From positions 14,110,913-14,174,912 of the forward strand of contig JAJEKV010000024.1 in the NCBI GenBank assembly GCA_021234155.1: 64,000 bases of DNA, read 5' to 3'. Below, in pieces: positions 47,000 through 58,583 of this stretch (its first letter is position 1; the number at the start of each line of letters is the position of its first letter). The position numbers and the translations under genes are program-made. The notes below the pieces were generated by a model, which saw only the letters and a program-made list of their open reading frames with translations, searched no databases and was not told the origin of the DNA. This stretch comes from Isoetes taiwanensis (taxonomy: Eukaryota; Streptophyta; Lycopodiopsida; Isoetales; Isoetaceae).

Positions 47000-47664
47000 C
47001 CCCAATGAAGCCATATGTAGCATCACATGGAGCAGCTGGTCATGTAGAATCAACCTAGCATAGCGCGCTCCACTAGGTCCAAATTTTGGGCAGTGCTGAA
47101 AAGTACAGCACTCGTACTTGATAACTCCTAGTTGGCAACACTGACATAACCTGTCCTCTCGCGATTCTCAGATGCAGGTGAGCACCTGCGCAAATGGACA
47201 CAATGAGTCTAGGCTTTTTCAACGGTAAATGTGTTCGCAAGTACTCTTGTGATCCTGCTCAATCGTGGGATTGATATGGCTTTTATAGTATGCAGTTTTT
47301 ACTTGTTTCAAAGCCCCAACATCCCAAATCTTTTGAGGAAGCATGCATCGAGATACTGCATCCGATAATTGTGATCCTCCTCGATTTTTACTTGTATGCA
47401 CATGTGCTCCTGCACATTCCATCTTGAGAGCCACGAAGCTCGCTTCCCCTTCCAGCAAGATTTCAGGATTTGTGGACCTATTGCCTTGGCATAGCCGAGG
47501 TTCTTTTGCATTCCATACAGAGCCTTCCAACCTGCCTTCGCTCCTTGCCGAATAGAAGTGTCCAAAAATGTGGTAGTATTGAACTCCAAATCCAGATACT
47601 TGTAGATGGGTACAGCCTCCACATTCTAACCTTTAAGGAGAGTGGCCTTGGTTGACGTGAAGAC
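47000..47664 (-). pseudogene. 3' fragment of a non-LTR retrotransposon, same family as 53218-57613
   Basis: Minus frames give VPIYKYLDLEFNTTTFLDTS, then AIGPQILKSCWKGKRASWLS, RWNVQEHMCIQ, and MQYLDACFLKRFG, then DVGALKQVKTAYYKSHINPT. Each has a counterpart in the 53-57-kb element (STYKYLGVEF, MGPQRLKACWREKRAQWMAR, RQYLDACFIKKLWDVGAL). The family resemblance continues into the 3' non-coding part. The fragment is cut at 47664 by the start of an LTR. Confidence 0.7.
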
Positions 47665-49253
47665 TGTGACGTTCCCCTAAAATATACGGTATAAATATAT
47701 ATATTTTAAGGCCACGTCACTATACAATTTTACTATGGTAGCCTTGTACGCCTCAAGTGGAGTAGGGGAGGATGGCCAAGTTGTATTATATAACTTTGCC
47801 AACCGTAGAATGGAACCGTTTCTACATGGCCCCATCTATTGGGCAACTCGCCACACGATCGCACCCTAGTAGAGCCACGTGGCATGACATGCAACCCTAA
47901 CATACTTATAGCCTATCCCTAACCCTAAGTCACTTTCTGGCTGACCGAAACTCCCTTTTGAGAACCATTTGTTGCAGCATAGCACGCATCAGCAGCATCA
48001 AGACTTTGTTCACGTCAGAAAGAGTGGGAGCTACCCCGAATTGCTCGCAGGTTTGGAGACGCCCGGAGCAGGAAGAAGTTCTTCAGGAGCAGGTATTTGG
48101 AGTAGCTTTCTAGGTAGATCATCTGGAATATAGGACTTCAGATGAGCTAGTATCTCATATTTCTAGTAGAGCCCTCCTAGAGCCCTCAGTTCGGACCTTG
48201 AACCCTAATGAATGAACCTTAACTGTAATTTAGATGCATGTGATTAGGATTAGATGTTACTCTCATTATTTATCATGTTATGTGGGTATATGATGTTGGT
48301 TGATCATGTTTGCACCTCTTGTGTTGGGAAGGGGGGTAGAGATCTAGTAGCCTTGTGTAGATGATGCCTAGTTTAGTCCTTTAGTTCCTCTTATATGCGG
48401 CCTGTGCATAGAGCCCACCAGGCTATGGAAATTATGGAGCGACTGAGCACCGCATAACGGGATCAGTGGCAAAGAGGGGGTCCCTGCTGAGCGCGGCTAT
48501 TGGAGACCCGACGTGAGCTAGGCTTATAACCGGTCACTTCTTGAGGGCCGAGTATGGATCCGACACTTTTTGGATTGATGTATCGTCCTGATCCTTAGGA
48601 GTTCCAGATATTGGCCTAACTCCTATTTTAAGAAGTTCAGTCAGGTATGACCATGTATTGCCATGCTCTCTTGCCGCCTATTGAACCATTGTGCTCCGGG
48701 AAGGGGTTTCTTCCTTGCCTACCTCATCAGACTGGAGAGATGCGACCTGAAGTAGCCTCGGAGAGTGATACCTCGAGCTTGTGTATCTGGCAGATTACAG
48801 TCACCTCAGAGCTTGTTTTAGCCTATCTGCAAAGTATCCACAGAAGGGGCAGATGGAGTGGTCAAACCTAACCATTGTCTTTTTATATCTCGGTCTGCTC
48901 TGTCTTGAGACCCAGCCATCAGTCTACTTATCCTATGAGTCTGAGCCCGGGTAGAAGCTTAAGTGTTTTATGATATGTTGATATCTATGATGGATCTATG
49001 GATGGATAGATGTGCTACCCTTTGTGATAGTTTATTATAATGTATTGTTTGTCAGTAATGATGTTGTAGTATGTTTCCACTGCTATAGGATCCCATAGGG
49101 GATGGCACGCAAGACACTTTCGTATCTCCCTACCCGAGTCCTGGCCATCCCAGGAACGGCACAGACGGATGGCTTATGTAGCCGGCGATGCTGGATGGAG
49201 GATTTCCCCTAGAATATACGATTGGGCACCGTATACTTGTGGGGAGGACCACA
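47665..49253 (+). mobile_element. 5' LTR of a retrotransposon (about 1.59 kb)
   Basis: Begins TGTGACGTTCCCCTAAAATA right after the interrupted LINE fragment and ends GGGGAGGACCACA. One base later comes a primer-binding site. TG..CA-type ends (TGT..ACA) and the PBS define the LTR. A near-copy of the start (TTCCCCTAGAATATACG) occurs inside near 49205. No matching 3' LTR or pol sequence is visible in the window, so the element is incomplete or interrupted. No clear 5-bp duplication could be tested. Confidence 0.7.
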
Positions 49254-49254
49254 A

Positions 49255-49266
49255 TGGTATCAGAGC
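49255..49266 (+). promoter_or_regulatory. Primer-binding site for initiator-methionine tRNA
   Basis: TGGTATCAGAGC, the standard plant retrotransposon PBS complementary to the 3' end of tRNA-iMet, one base after the LTR end. Confidence 0.9.
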
Positions 49267-49629
49267 AATGTTCTCCATTGACCAAGAGCTAGCACTGGCC
49301 ATAACCCTGATTAGGTAGAATAACTGGCATAGTGAGGTATGGAATAAAAATTCCAACCTTAAACATCAATAGTGGGAGAAATTTTTTTCCCAAGTAGTAG
49401 AGCCATAGAAGTAGGCTAAGTTATAGACTCAGGGGAAAATATTGAGTCAAATAAACATTCTAGTAAATTTGCAGTGCCAATTATGCATTAACACCAAATT
49501 CCACATAAAAAGGGCCCAAGAATCATCCAAATCGGAGATCCTAGTGAAATATGGTGTAAATTCATAATTAAACACGTAAGAACCATTAGAAATTTAAAAG
49601 TCCAAAAATTATAAGGGATCACCATTAAT

Positions 49630-49809
<180 letters not shown>

Positions 49810-50239
49810 AATTTTAACGTCCGCAAAAACCCCATCGGGTATGGGACCCAATACAAAAGAGGGGGCATAAGCCCGAACCAAAACGGGGGACAAAGTCCCA
49901 AACCCAACCGGGGGTTTAGAGGCCATTGATCAAGAATAAGTGCTCTACCTCTCTGATAGACTGCCCATTTTCTTTGGAGCCTCGCCTCTCGAACTTTGCA
50001 TAACTCGTCCCGTCGCCGAGTTAATTGAACTGGAAAGAGATCCTTCTATACCGATAAGGGAGGCCCATTAATAATGGATAATAATGGCAACAAAATATTC
50101 CTTCGCATGTGCGAGCATCTTTATTTTAAGAAACCCTAATTTAGACTCATTTCTCTAATTTTGGCCTAAACCTACTTTCTTAAACCTAAGGAGTTCTCTA
50201 GCTTAAAGTAATCAGCATTAGAGCACCTGTGGCCGAAAC

Positions 50240-50755
50240 ATGGCGAGAGCTACGAGCCCAGCAGCTCGGACTCCTTCGACGAGTCCCTATCACACCACGG
50301 ACGAGAGAGTCCCAAATAGCTCCTCTGAATTGACACAGAGAACGGATGAGACCGTCGCACGAGGGATACTCTCTGGGGGCAGTAGCAGCAGGAAGGGCAG
50401 CAGCAACAGCAGTAGGAGCAAGGGGGGCTCAAGTAAGTGGAAGGGGAAGGAGAAAGAAGTAGAATGGGAAGAGGAGAGGGCAGAACGAAAGAGGAAGGAG
50501 AGGGAGCAAAGAGCAAGGCGGAAGGAAAAGATATTCAAAAGGGATCAAGATAGGCCATGGGGAACTGTGCACATCGAAGAACCTAAAGCCGATTCGCAAG
50601 AAGAGGAGGAGAAAGAAGGAGAAGAAGAAGTGGAGGAAGAGGTTGGGGAGGAGAAGAAGAAATGGAGGAAGAGGTTGGGGAGTCCAACCCCAATGCTCGA
50701 CCGTCATATCCGGTGTGGCCCAAGCCACCTAAATCAACGAAGAAGTAAAAAGTAG
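50240..50755 (+). CDS. 171-aa charged protein, possible gag-like or histone-tail leader, unknown
   Basis: Starts MARATSPAARTPSTSPYHTT, then a Ser/Gly/Lys-rich stretch and a long highly charged region rich in Glu, Arg and Lys, ending in a basic tail at 50755. No enzymatic or zinc-knuckle motif is present. It lies about 1 kb after the PBS, where a gag would be, but also just upstream of the histone H3-like sequence, so it could be an extended N-terminal tail of that protein. Composition alone cannot tell. Confidence 0.4.
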   Translation: MARATSPAARTPSTSPYHTTDERVPNSSSELTQRTDETVARGILSGGSSSRKGSSNSSRSKGGSSKWKGKEKEVEWEEERAERKRKEREQRARRKEKIFKRDQDRPWGTVHIEEPKADSQEEEEKEGEEEVEEEVGEEKKKWRKRLGSPTPMLDRHIRCGPSHLNQRRSKK

Positions 50756-50939
50756 GAGAGAGACCCTTTAAACTCAAATAGGCTTCGAGTTTGAAAGGAA
50801 GAAGGCAACCTTCAAGATCTACTTTCGGCGATGGATGATGTATAATGATTGGTACTGCAAGTAGAATGTCCAAAAGTTCGTAAAGGGTGGCAGGCCAAAG
50901 AACCAACCCAAGCCCCCTCCACCTCGACCAAGGATGCCA

Positions 50940-51283
50940 AAGAGGATTCATCACGGGCCCAATTTCAAGCATGCTCAGGTTTTTTAGGAGATATGGCACT
51001 TTCAGCAGTGCACTAACCTATTGATCCGGAAAGCGCCTTTCGACTGGCTGCTTTGGAAGGTAATGCAGACTTCAAGATGGATTATGGATTACATCCTGAT
51101 GGTTCGGGCATTACAGGAGGCATCCGAAGCAGAGTTGGTGCAACTTTTTGAAGAAGGAAATTTATGTGCCATCCACGCCAAGCGGGTCATAGTGATGCCC
51201 AAGGAAGTTTTGTATAAAATTTTAAACTTCTATGTACATATTCTTTGAACTAATGACAATTAAAAAAAAAAAAAAAAAAAAAA
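50940..51283 (+). pseudogene. Retroposed histone H3-like pseudogene with poly(A) tail
   Basis: Frames give FRRYGTF, then (one base shifted) FQQCTNLLIRKAPFDWLLWK, and MVRALQEASEAELVQLFEEG followed by NLCAIHAKRVIVMPKEV. This is the H3 histone fold: alpha-N RRY..ST.LLIRK.PF, alpha-2 ALQEA.EA.LV.LFE, then NLCAIHAKRV..MPK. The first loop has no CENH3-type insertion. A frame change and lack of the last RRIRGER residues show it is broken. A 22-base A tract at 51262-51283, 14 bp after the last codon, indicates retroposition of an mRNA. The residues between LIRKAPF and ALQEA are strongly diverged. Confidence 0.75.
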
Positions 51284-51299
51284 CTTGAAAAAAGTCAAA

Positions 51300-51415
51300 A
51301 TTCGAGTAGAAAAGAGTGACTCTGATCACTCCGTGCTAAATGCGTTTCCCAGAGTCTCGGAAAGGCTATCCGCATAGACTAACCGGATTTTGCCAGAAAA
51401 TTGCTTGGAATGAAC
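51300..51415 (+). repeat. Interspersed repeat, copy 1
   Basis: TCACTCCGTGCTAAATGCGT, then AGAGTCTCGGAAAGGC and TAACCGGATT; the same order occurs at 60370-60440 with about 20 percent difference. No coding role is evident. Confidence 0.65.
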
Positions 51416-51473
51416 ACATTTTTAGTAAGCTAGATAGATTAATTTTGACAAAATAATACAATTTAGTAACTTA

Positions 51474-51570
51474 CTAGTAACGGTGCCCGGCGTTGCCGGG
51501 CATAAGTATGGTTGTATTGTAATGAATCATGAAGTCGTAGATGTACTTATAATACATATGTAGCAAAGAG
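51474..51570 (+). repeat. Element end with CCCGGCGTTGCCGGG hairpin, copy 2
   Basis: ACTAGTAACGGTGCCCGGCG and the next 85 bp match the minus strand of 28107-28193. A LINE fragment is inserted in it at 51583. Confidence 0.65.
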
Positions 51571-51582
51571 CCTGCTGCTTTT

Positions 51583-52519
51583 TTTTTTTTGATGAACGTG
51601 GACCTTTATTACTCAAAAGAATACAAAGAGTACATGGGGAACTCAAAACCCAGTGGAGAAAATATCCATTAGAGCAACACTACCCACCACATACATAACA
51701 TAGAAAAGCAGAGAACACAGATCACCATGAGCACAAGTGTGTACTATGAATAGGTGTGAATTTGAAGATATTGCTCCCAAATGACACTTTTGATGTCATC
51801 CTTTAAGGAAGAACACTTGTACGCCTTCACAATGCGACTACGGGCATCGCTAAGCACTTGCGCATCTGAAAAGAGTTGTCCCTTGAAGATGAAGAGATTT
51901 CGTCTCTTCCAGATGGACCAGATGATCCAAGCAGATGCTAAGTGGAAAGCCCTCTTTGCCAACTTGTCCCAAGACCTAGGATAGACTGACAATAGGACCT
52001 GCTGACTATTCAAATCACAATGGAAAAGACTCAGAAGCCACTGCCAAGCAAGTCGAACATGGTGACACAAGAAAAAGCAGTGCTCAATTGTCTCATCCCT
52101 AAAGAGGGCAGATCACAGAAACTTCTGGACGAAATCGATGAACAACAATGTTTACCCGCACGCATCTATGAGTGATCTGCCACCATAAAATGGACAGCTT
52201 AGGATGAAGCAATTTATCCCATACCCACCGCCAGACTGCTTTACGATGAGGCTCGGGGATAACCAAAGCCCACTTTGGCGATGGAGGCACACCTCAGGAT
52301 GAAGCAGGACCACATACATTGAGTGTACCAAGTGCTCCTTCTTAACACTGCCATGAACCACCCAGAGTTGGGGAGCCACAGCTTGTGGGTGTGGAGGAAG
52401 TGTAGCAGCTACCTTTTTCCCAAATGGCCTGGTCCCATCGAAGGAGAAGGAACTTCAATTTGAACTCATTCCACGTCAACAGTCTTGTCTCATTATACCA
52501 TGCAGAGACCGTGAGCACA
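51583..52519 (-). mobile_element. 5'-truncated LINE with 12-bp target duplication
   Basis: CCTGCTGCTTTT flanks the insert at 51571-51582 and 52520-52531. The T tract at 51579-51590 is the minus-strand poly(A) tail. Inside, minus frames encode a zf-RVT-like region (WDKLLHPKLSILWWQITHRC) and a C-terminus (AWIIWSIWKRRNLFIFKGQ), ending at 51744. The 3' UTR resembles that of the element at 58584. The element is about 0.94 kb, so only the last part of ORF2 was copied. Confidence 0.88.
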
Positions 52520-52539
52520 CCTGCTGCTTTTAGTGTACA

Positions 52540-52975
52540 ATTAACTGAAATGGCAGAAATGGAGACACCCGTATTGAAATAACTCTGGGTTTTTTGTTGT
52601 AAAACAAAGCTAAGAGTCCCTTGTAGGAATATTGTATTGTAGACAATTCATGTGTATTTGAGATTGCATGGATAGCAGCAAGTAGTAAGTTGTTTTGTTT
52701 TGCTAGGCTTTTGTAATTGTTTGTCATGTTGTAGGTTTTGATTTTCGTCTTCTAGCAAGAAACCAAATTTAATAGTCGAGCTAATATTAGAGGCATTTTG
52801 TTGAGGGTACATTGGCTTTGTTTATCATATAGGCATGCCGATGATGTTAATTTGTCGTTTAAAATTGTAAGTGAATTGAGGTCAGCGAATTACATGGCTT
52901 GGCAATTTATAAAATGTTTTCATGGTCTCAAGAATGCCAAAATGAATTTAGAATAAGGATGTAAAGTTTAAAGAT
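52540..52975. other. No supported gene
   Basis: AT-rich with a 65-aa minus frame (52727-52530) without motif. It probably continues the repeat started at 51474. Confidence 0.4.
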
Positions 52976-52978
52976 AGG

Positions 52979-53090
52979 AAGGAAGGAAGGAAGGAAGGAA
53001 GGAAGGAAGGTACTTTTATCGTCCACGGAGAACCAAGATAGGAATAGAATAGAATAGAATAGTTTTTTTATCGTCCACTGAGACCAATCG
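52979..53090 (-). repeat. Two retroposon 3' tails with GGAA and AATAG microsatellites
   Basis: (GGAA)n at 52979-53009 is followed by TACTTTTATCGTCCACGGAG; a second unit has (AATAG)n and then TTTTTATCGTCCACTGAGAC near 53068. On the minus strand each reads GTGGACGATAAAA followed by a different short tandem repeat, typical of non-LTR/SINE 3' ends. Confidence 0.6.
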
Positions 53091-53113
53091 GCCTATGGGA
53101 CCCAGAAGGAGCG

Positions 53114-53198
53114 CAGCAAACTTATTACTGTCCGGGTTAAAAAACCCCCGCCCCGAAGGGTTTTCGAGGGAAAAACCGTGGCAGTAATAAGAATGCTG
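53114..53198. repeat. Foldback with conserved core, copy 2
   Basis: Arms CAGCAAACTTATTACTG and CAGTAATAAGAATGCTG pair with two mismatches around a 51-bp core starting TCCGGGTTAAAAAACCCCCG. The core matches 26432-26479; the arms do not. Confidence 0.75.
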
Positions 53199-53217
53199 TC
53201 AAACTGTACAAGTATAC

Positions 53218-56200
53218 TCATGAAATAAATGTGTATGTACATGTCAAGTGCGTGCCCGAGGACATAGCTGATCTCGCATGTCCATGACCTCCTGAAGGTA
53301 TGATCCTAGCATCCGTACGGATGCCGTGCTCAATGTCACATGTAGCGGCTGGCCAGGGGCGACCAACTCGGCATAAGCGTCCGGATTTGATCATATCTTT
53401 GGGCAACTTTGAAGGGTATGAGATTCATCCTCAATGACTCCCATTTGGCGGCATTGATGAGAGCTCTGTCCGGCGTGGCTCACCAATCCATCTGCTGTCT
53501 CAATTCGAAGATGATGTGCCCCTGTGCGAATGGAGGCAATGAGTCTGCGTCTTTTCATGGGCAAGTGGGTGCGCAGTAGCATTGTAGGCCTCGTTCCAAT
53601 GTGGGATTTATGTATATTTGGTAGTGTGTTGTCTTTGACTGTTCAAGGGCGCCGACATCCCAAAGCTTCTTGATGAAGCAAGCGTCAAGATATTGCCTCA
53701 AGCTATGGCGACCGCCTCTGTTTTCACATGTATGCACTGCGTGCTCCCGCACATTCCATCTAGCCATCCATTGAGCTCTCTTTTCCCTCCAGCAGGCCTT
53801 GAGGCGTTGTGGCCCCATTGCTATGATATAAGCTAGTTTTGAGAGGCGAGCATCGCCCACGTTGACCACCTTCGAAAATAGACAATGTGGCGATCAAGGG
53901 CCGCCCTCTGAAGAGGCAAGAATCTGTTTCTGCTGGTAGAATTTGATATGGGACCTGTGGACTTCACCCCTAGTGCTTTCGTACCAAGAAGGCTTTCGCA
54001 CTGCTCCAAGTCATTCCAAGTAGCGAGGGATACTCTTTGGACCCCATACTTCCACCCCGTATAAAAGGGGCCGGTCTAAAACTTTGAGAATTTTGTGGTC
54101 GATGGGTCCAATCATACAACTCCGCTCTATGACTATTGTTTTGCATTGCATATAGTGCTTTCCAGCCCTGCCGTAACTTCGTAGCCGTATGGATGTGTCC
54201 CGGTGCATAGTAGGCGGAAACTCCACTCCCAAATATTTGTATGTGGATGCTACTTCCACATTACGCCCTCGATAAGCGGAAGGAGGGATCCTACCGCCGT
54301 GAAGATGATATGAAAACCACCTTAGTCTTGGCCAAGTTGACGCGCATAGATATTCGCTTGACAAAATGTGTCGGGGGCATCGAGATGTCGTTGCATGTCT
54401 GGCTGGTGTGTAAGCTAGGAGGTCCACATCATCGGCATATATTAAGCGCTTGATGATGATCGGTAGAGAAGGTGAGCCCCCGTCGCCCCCCATTATCGGC
54501 CAAAGCCAGCTCTCCAATTGATCAATGGAAAGCCCAAACAATATTGGAGAGAGAGGGCATCCACTGGCGAACCCCGATACTACTATCAAATGGTTGGCTT
54601 TTTAGAAGAACCAGGCAGAACATCTTTCATAAAGCACGCCTGCTTTGCATTACGCAAATCTACAGGAACCCCGGTTTGTCGCAATCTTGCCCATAGTTTT
54701 TCCCGAGCCACGGTGTCAAATGCCTTTGCAAAATCCACGAAGCAACAATATAGATCCGGACGGGCGGTTCTGGCATCTTCAACGAGCTTCGCAATGTGAA
54801 GATGTGGTCAATGGTTGAGTGTCGGGTTTGAATCCCCGCCTGGGTGAGGGCCCGTATCTCTGCTTTGCCTCTGCCCGGCCGGTCAAGCTGGCTGTTCGAG
54901 AATCGGCAAGCAATTTTGCAAACACCGAACCGACCATTATTGTTCGATAATTGGTCAGGCGGTCGCGGGTCACCTGCCTTATAGATGGGAACAACTACGC
55001 TATTGGTCCCTTTGCATCGGGAAGCCTTCTGTAATGCCTTGTTGAACAAGGCGGTCAGCACTGGTATTATAGGCGGCCCCGCCCACTTAAGCAATTCTGC
55101 GCCGCATGCCATCCGGTCGGGGCTTTCCCATTGGCAAGGCGTTGTAAGCCTTGTTCCACGTCCGAATCTGTGATTTCCAAAGATCGGGCCTTCTTGCGGG
55201 GGGTAATGCCGCATGTGCACCCCGAGGGTCGTTATAGCTGTTGCAAGTATTGCCTCCACCGCCGGGGAGTGATGTTCCCGTGGGCATCGGCTTTCTAAGA
55301 ACCCTTCGCCGCGAGGAAGGTCACGGGGTGACGTTCGGGGAGATAAAACATTTCCCTTTGATGTGTCTTTGCAATGTACACGGCTTTCTTAGCTTTAAGG
55401 AAGACGCAGCGGTATTGTCGGACCGCATGTGGGCGTAAAACAGGTGCGTGACTTGGCGAGCCGGCGTTTGTGTTCCTTGCACCGCGCATCAAACCATTGA
55501 TTACGTGGGAAGGTTGTGTTCACGGAGGTCCGTCATGCGGGCGCTTATCCCAAAGCATCTCTGCCGCATGATCCTAAGCACATCGGTCGCCGGGCTGTCT
55601 GTTGCTCTAGTGTAGGATATTGCAAAATTTCTGCCGGGTCATCTATAAGCATCCGGGCATAAGCCCCGCATGTTCATAATTCAATCTTGGTGAGGCATGT
55701 GAGGAGTCAGGGCAGGGGGGGTTCGCACAACCCGCCAAGCCAACTTCAAGTAAAGTGGTAAGTGGTGCGAGTCGATCTCTTCATCCCTATTAGTTGTTCC
55801 CACTGGAAGTGCTTGGCGACATGCATATCACCTTTCGAGGCACCGGCACATAGTCCACCACACTAGATCCTCCCCACGGTTTTCACGTCTACAAGTGCTC
55901 TTGCGGGTGGGCGACCCACCGTGCCGATCCATTGCAGATTACCAGTCAAAGATACCACGAGCAAAAGCAATTGTCTACCATAGCGTGTGACGATTGTCAT
56001 CGATGTCCGTGGCCTGCCGCTCGCGGACGCAGCACCGCAATATATCATCGATCAAGGGATCAAATCTCATGGGTTGTTCTACCCCGCGCGCGGCGCATTG
56101 AGTCTCCAAGGAGTATGACTTTGCCTAACCGCTTATCTTTGGCCGTATGTCATCATATAGCCTATCCACATCCAAAGTGGGTGTGATAGAAGTTGCTTTA

Positions 56201-57613
56201 CGCATGTGGAAAGTAGCGGTCGCCACAAAGAGGGTGCGCTCATCGCAGTTTTGCACACGCACCCACAAGTACGGTTGTGCTTATGCGTCTTGAACAAGGA
56301 AACCGGACCGCGTGCCAAGGCCGTTCGATAGTAGCAGCAACTCCCCCATGCCCCCGCTTTCTGTGCAATCATTGAAGATTGAGTAAGCCGGTATCCCGGC
56401 AAAGTCGGGTATCCCGTGGTCCTGCATGCTCCCATGTTTCCATAAGGAAGATCGGATCCATATCTGCGGCAACGAGTTGAGACTATCTCCCCTTCGCCAT
56501 GGGAAGCCCGGACAATTCTGGGAGACCATGCGGAGGCACAATTCCTATTTGTCGGCAAAGGGCGGCAGGTTTGGGGATTCAAAGTGGGCGGCAGCAGAGG
56601 GGGATGGCGTAAGTAGAGGCAAAAGGAGATGTGCGAAAGCAAATGAAGGTGAAGCAACTTGAGTTGTATGCGGTACTGTAGCGGCCCTAAGAAGTGGCAT
56701 GGTCGAGCTGGCCGGAGGATTAGCAAGATTCGGGCAGCAAGATTTGGCGGCTTTGAAAATTTGCATCTTACCCCGACCGGGCCCCCGCAGCTCCTCCCTC
56801 GTCTGCTAATGCTTTTAACTTTGGCCAACTCGTGCTCGGGGTCTTCTTTGTTGGGCCGGGGTCGTCTCGGTCAACATACAAGGCAGTTCCTTCACCGCTT
56901 ACCTCGGGCGAGGATAGCCGCTTTCACTTGGCGATCTCGTGAATGCGGAATGTGACTACCAGGCGATACCAAGGCTGGGCGCCATGGCGTCTCGCCCCTA
57001 ATAATATGTAATCGGCACGGGAATGTCATTCGAAAGCAAGAATCAACATTTGGAGCCGGTTAATGAGGTCCTCCCGCCTCTTACGTGGGGCCGCATTACC
57101 ACCACATTGTGGCTTCTCGCCTTAGCTCCACGGAACTCTCGATTTTTTGGGTCAATCCCGCAAGCACAACAGGGAGTTGTTTGTTGTCGGCGGAGCATAG
57201 GTCGCGGGCCTCACGTTAGGCGGGGGTGGCATAGAGTGGCTTGGGGGTGCGAGTGACGGTCCTGGCCGACACCTTGCGGACTCTTGGGCAGGTGGGGGCT
57301 GCCGTGGCGGTATAGCGGTCTCTCCTTCCCGGCCCGGGAGCTTAGCTCTGGCTGAAATTGTTCTTTGCCTTTTCAATTCACGCATGCACCGCTGCAATTG
57401 CTCATGAGCCTCTGCATTGAGGCCCTTGCCTTGTTCAGTGATGGCTGCCCTCAGCTCCTGCACCTTTCGATCTCGAGCTGCGGAGCTATGCTCCAGATTC
57501 TGCAAGCGAGAGTCCAGCATAGGGTTCATTGCAGAGGCCACTTCTTGTGTCTCAACCCTAGTTTGAAGGGCTCTCAATTGTGACTGGCTCTCTTCAAAAG
57601 CGATAGGGAGCAA
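53218..57613 (-). mobile_element. Non-LTR retrotransposon, about 4.4 kb, broken ORFs
   Basis: Reading from 57613: a coiled-coil, Pro-rich leader (ESQSQLRALQTRVETQEVAS, then APPSHSMPPPPN); an endonuclease region (SQNCPGFPWRRGDSLNSL, then FLMETWEH, and VILLGDSM near 56120); a reverse transcriptase (IPVLTALFNKALQKASRCKG, VVVPIYKAGD, VYCCFVDFAKAFDTVAR-like near 54745, ASGCPLSPILFGLSIDQL, KRLIYADDVDLLAY); and a C-terminal block (TYKYLGVEF, KACWREKRAQWMARWNVREH, CRQMGVIEDESHTLQSC). The YADD box is intact, but frames change many times. It is GC-richer than its surroundings and belongs to a different clade from the L1-like elements here. A second copy lies at 47000-47664. Confidence 0.8.
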
Positions 57614-57639
57614 GATAAGACATTAAGGACATAAAATAT

Positions 57640-58572
57640 AAGGTAGTCGTCATTCAACTCAAATGTTAATCTTAAATTAAACACTGAAAGTGTAGTTGCT
57701 CGAACGGTATTTTTAGATTAAATAGTAAATGCAAGTAATTAGATCTTAACTAATGAAACTTATATATGTCGTGGACTTGGAGAAAGGATTGAACAGTGTT
57801 ATGTATTTGTTACCTCAGGTTTTTCAATAGGAAAAGATGTATTGATTATGGAAGAGTCATGACTACTGATATGTCCTGAACTTAGATTTTTCGAAATTGG
57901 TTTGTTAGAATAAAACGTTCAAATGTTACAAAGGCTAAAATTTCAGCGTAATGGTGGCATGAGCATGTTGGAGTATGCTAAAACAGTTGCGTATCTAGAG
58001 TATTTTGATAACTTTTGAATTATTTCTAGCTAGCAATGTATTGGCTATCAGCATGCCCTGGCTTATAGCTACTTGGAATAGAGCTGCCACCGACCGTCTC
58101 ACTAATTCGCAATGAACATAGAGCATCAACGCTAGCAAGAGTTTCATTAAGGCCATAGCTGGTTGGAACAGATGCAGTCTCATTAATTGGCAAAGAGCTA
58201 ACAAGAGTTTCATCAATTGGCAAAGAGCTAACAGAACTTTCATCAATTGGCAAAGAGCATGCAATACCAAGGCTACCAACCATTTATTTACCTGGCAAAG
58301 AACTCTCAGCACCGAGACTACCAACACCAGAACTACCAAGACCAGCCATTTCAAACGATCACAAAAAGGATGAAGTCGTACCAGCAATAACCGAAGATGT
58401 TGTTCTTATAGCTCCAGAATCTGCATGTGCCGACTTTGCATGTAGCTCCACCCTGTCAGCATCCCTATCGATCTCCCGACAGATGAAGAAGATCAAACTA
58501 TCTCCTTGCACGTGAAGAAGGGCAATCCAAACCCCTCGAACCCCTAATTTTTAGTTCAATCATTTTTTTTTT
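57640..58572. repeat. Short tandem repeat region, no confirmed gene
   Basis: 58175-58265 contains three imperfect 30-bp units with CATCAATTGGCAAAGAGCTA. On the minus strand they encode repeated SLPIDE(S/T)xVS, inside 85- and 130-aa frames that lack known domains. The rest is AT-rich. Confidence 0.5.
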
Positions 58573-58583
58573 TGTTCTTCTCA

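Noticed and set aside
50940-51250. CENH3 (centromeric H3)
   Set aside because: The loop between LIRKAPF and ALQEA is not longer than in ordinary H3, so the CENH3 hallmark is missing.
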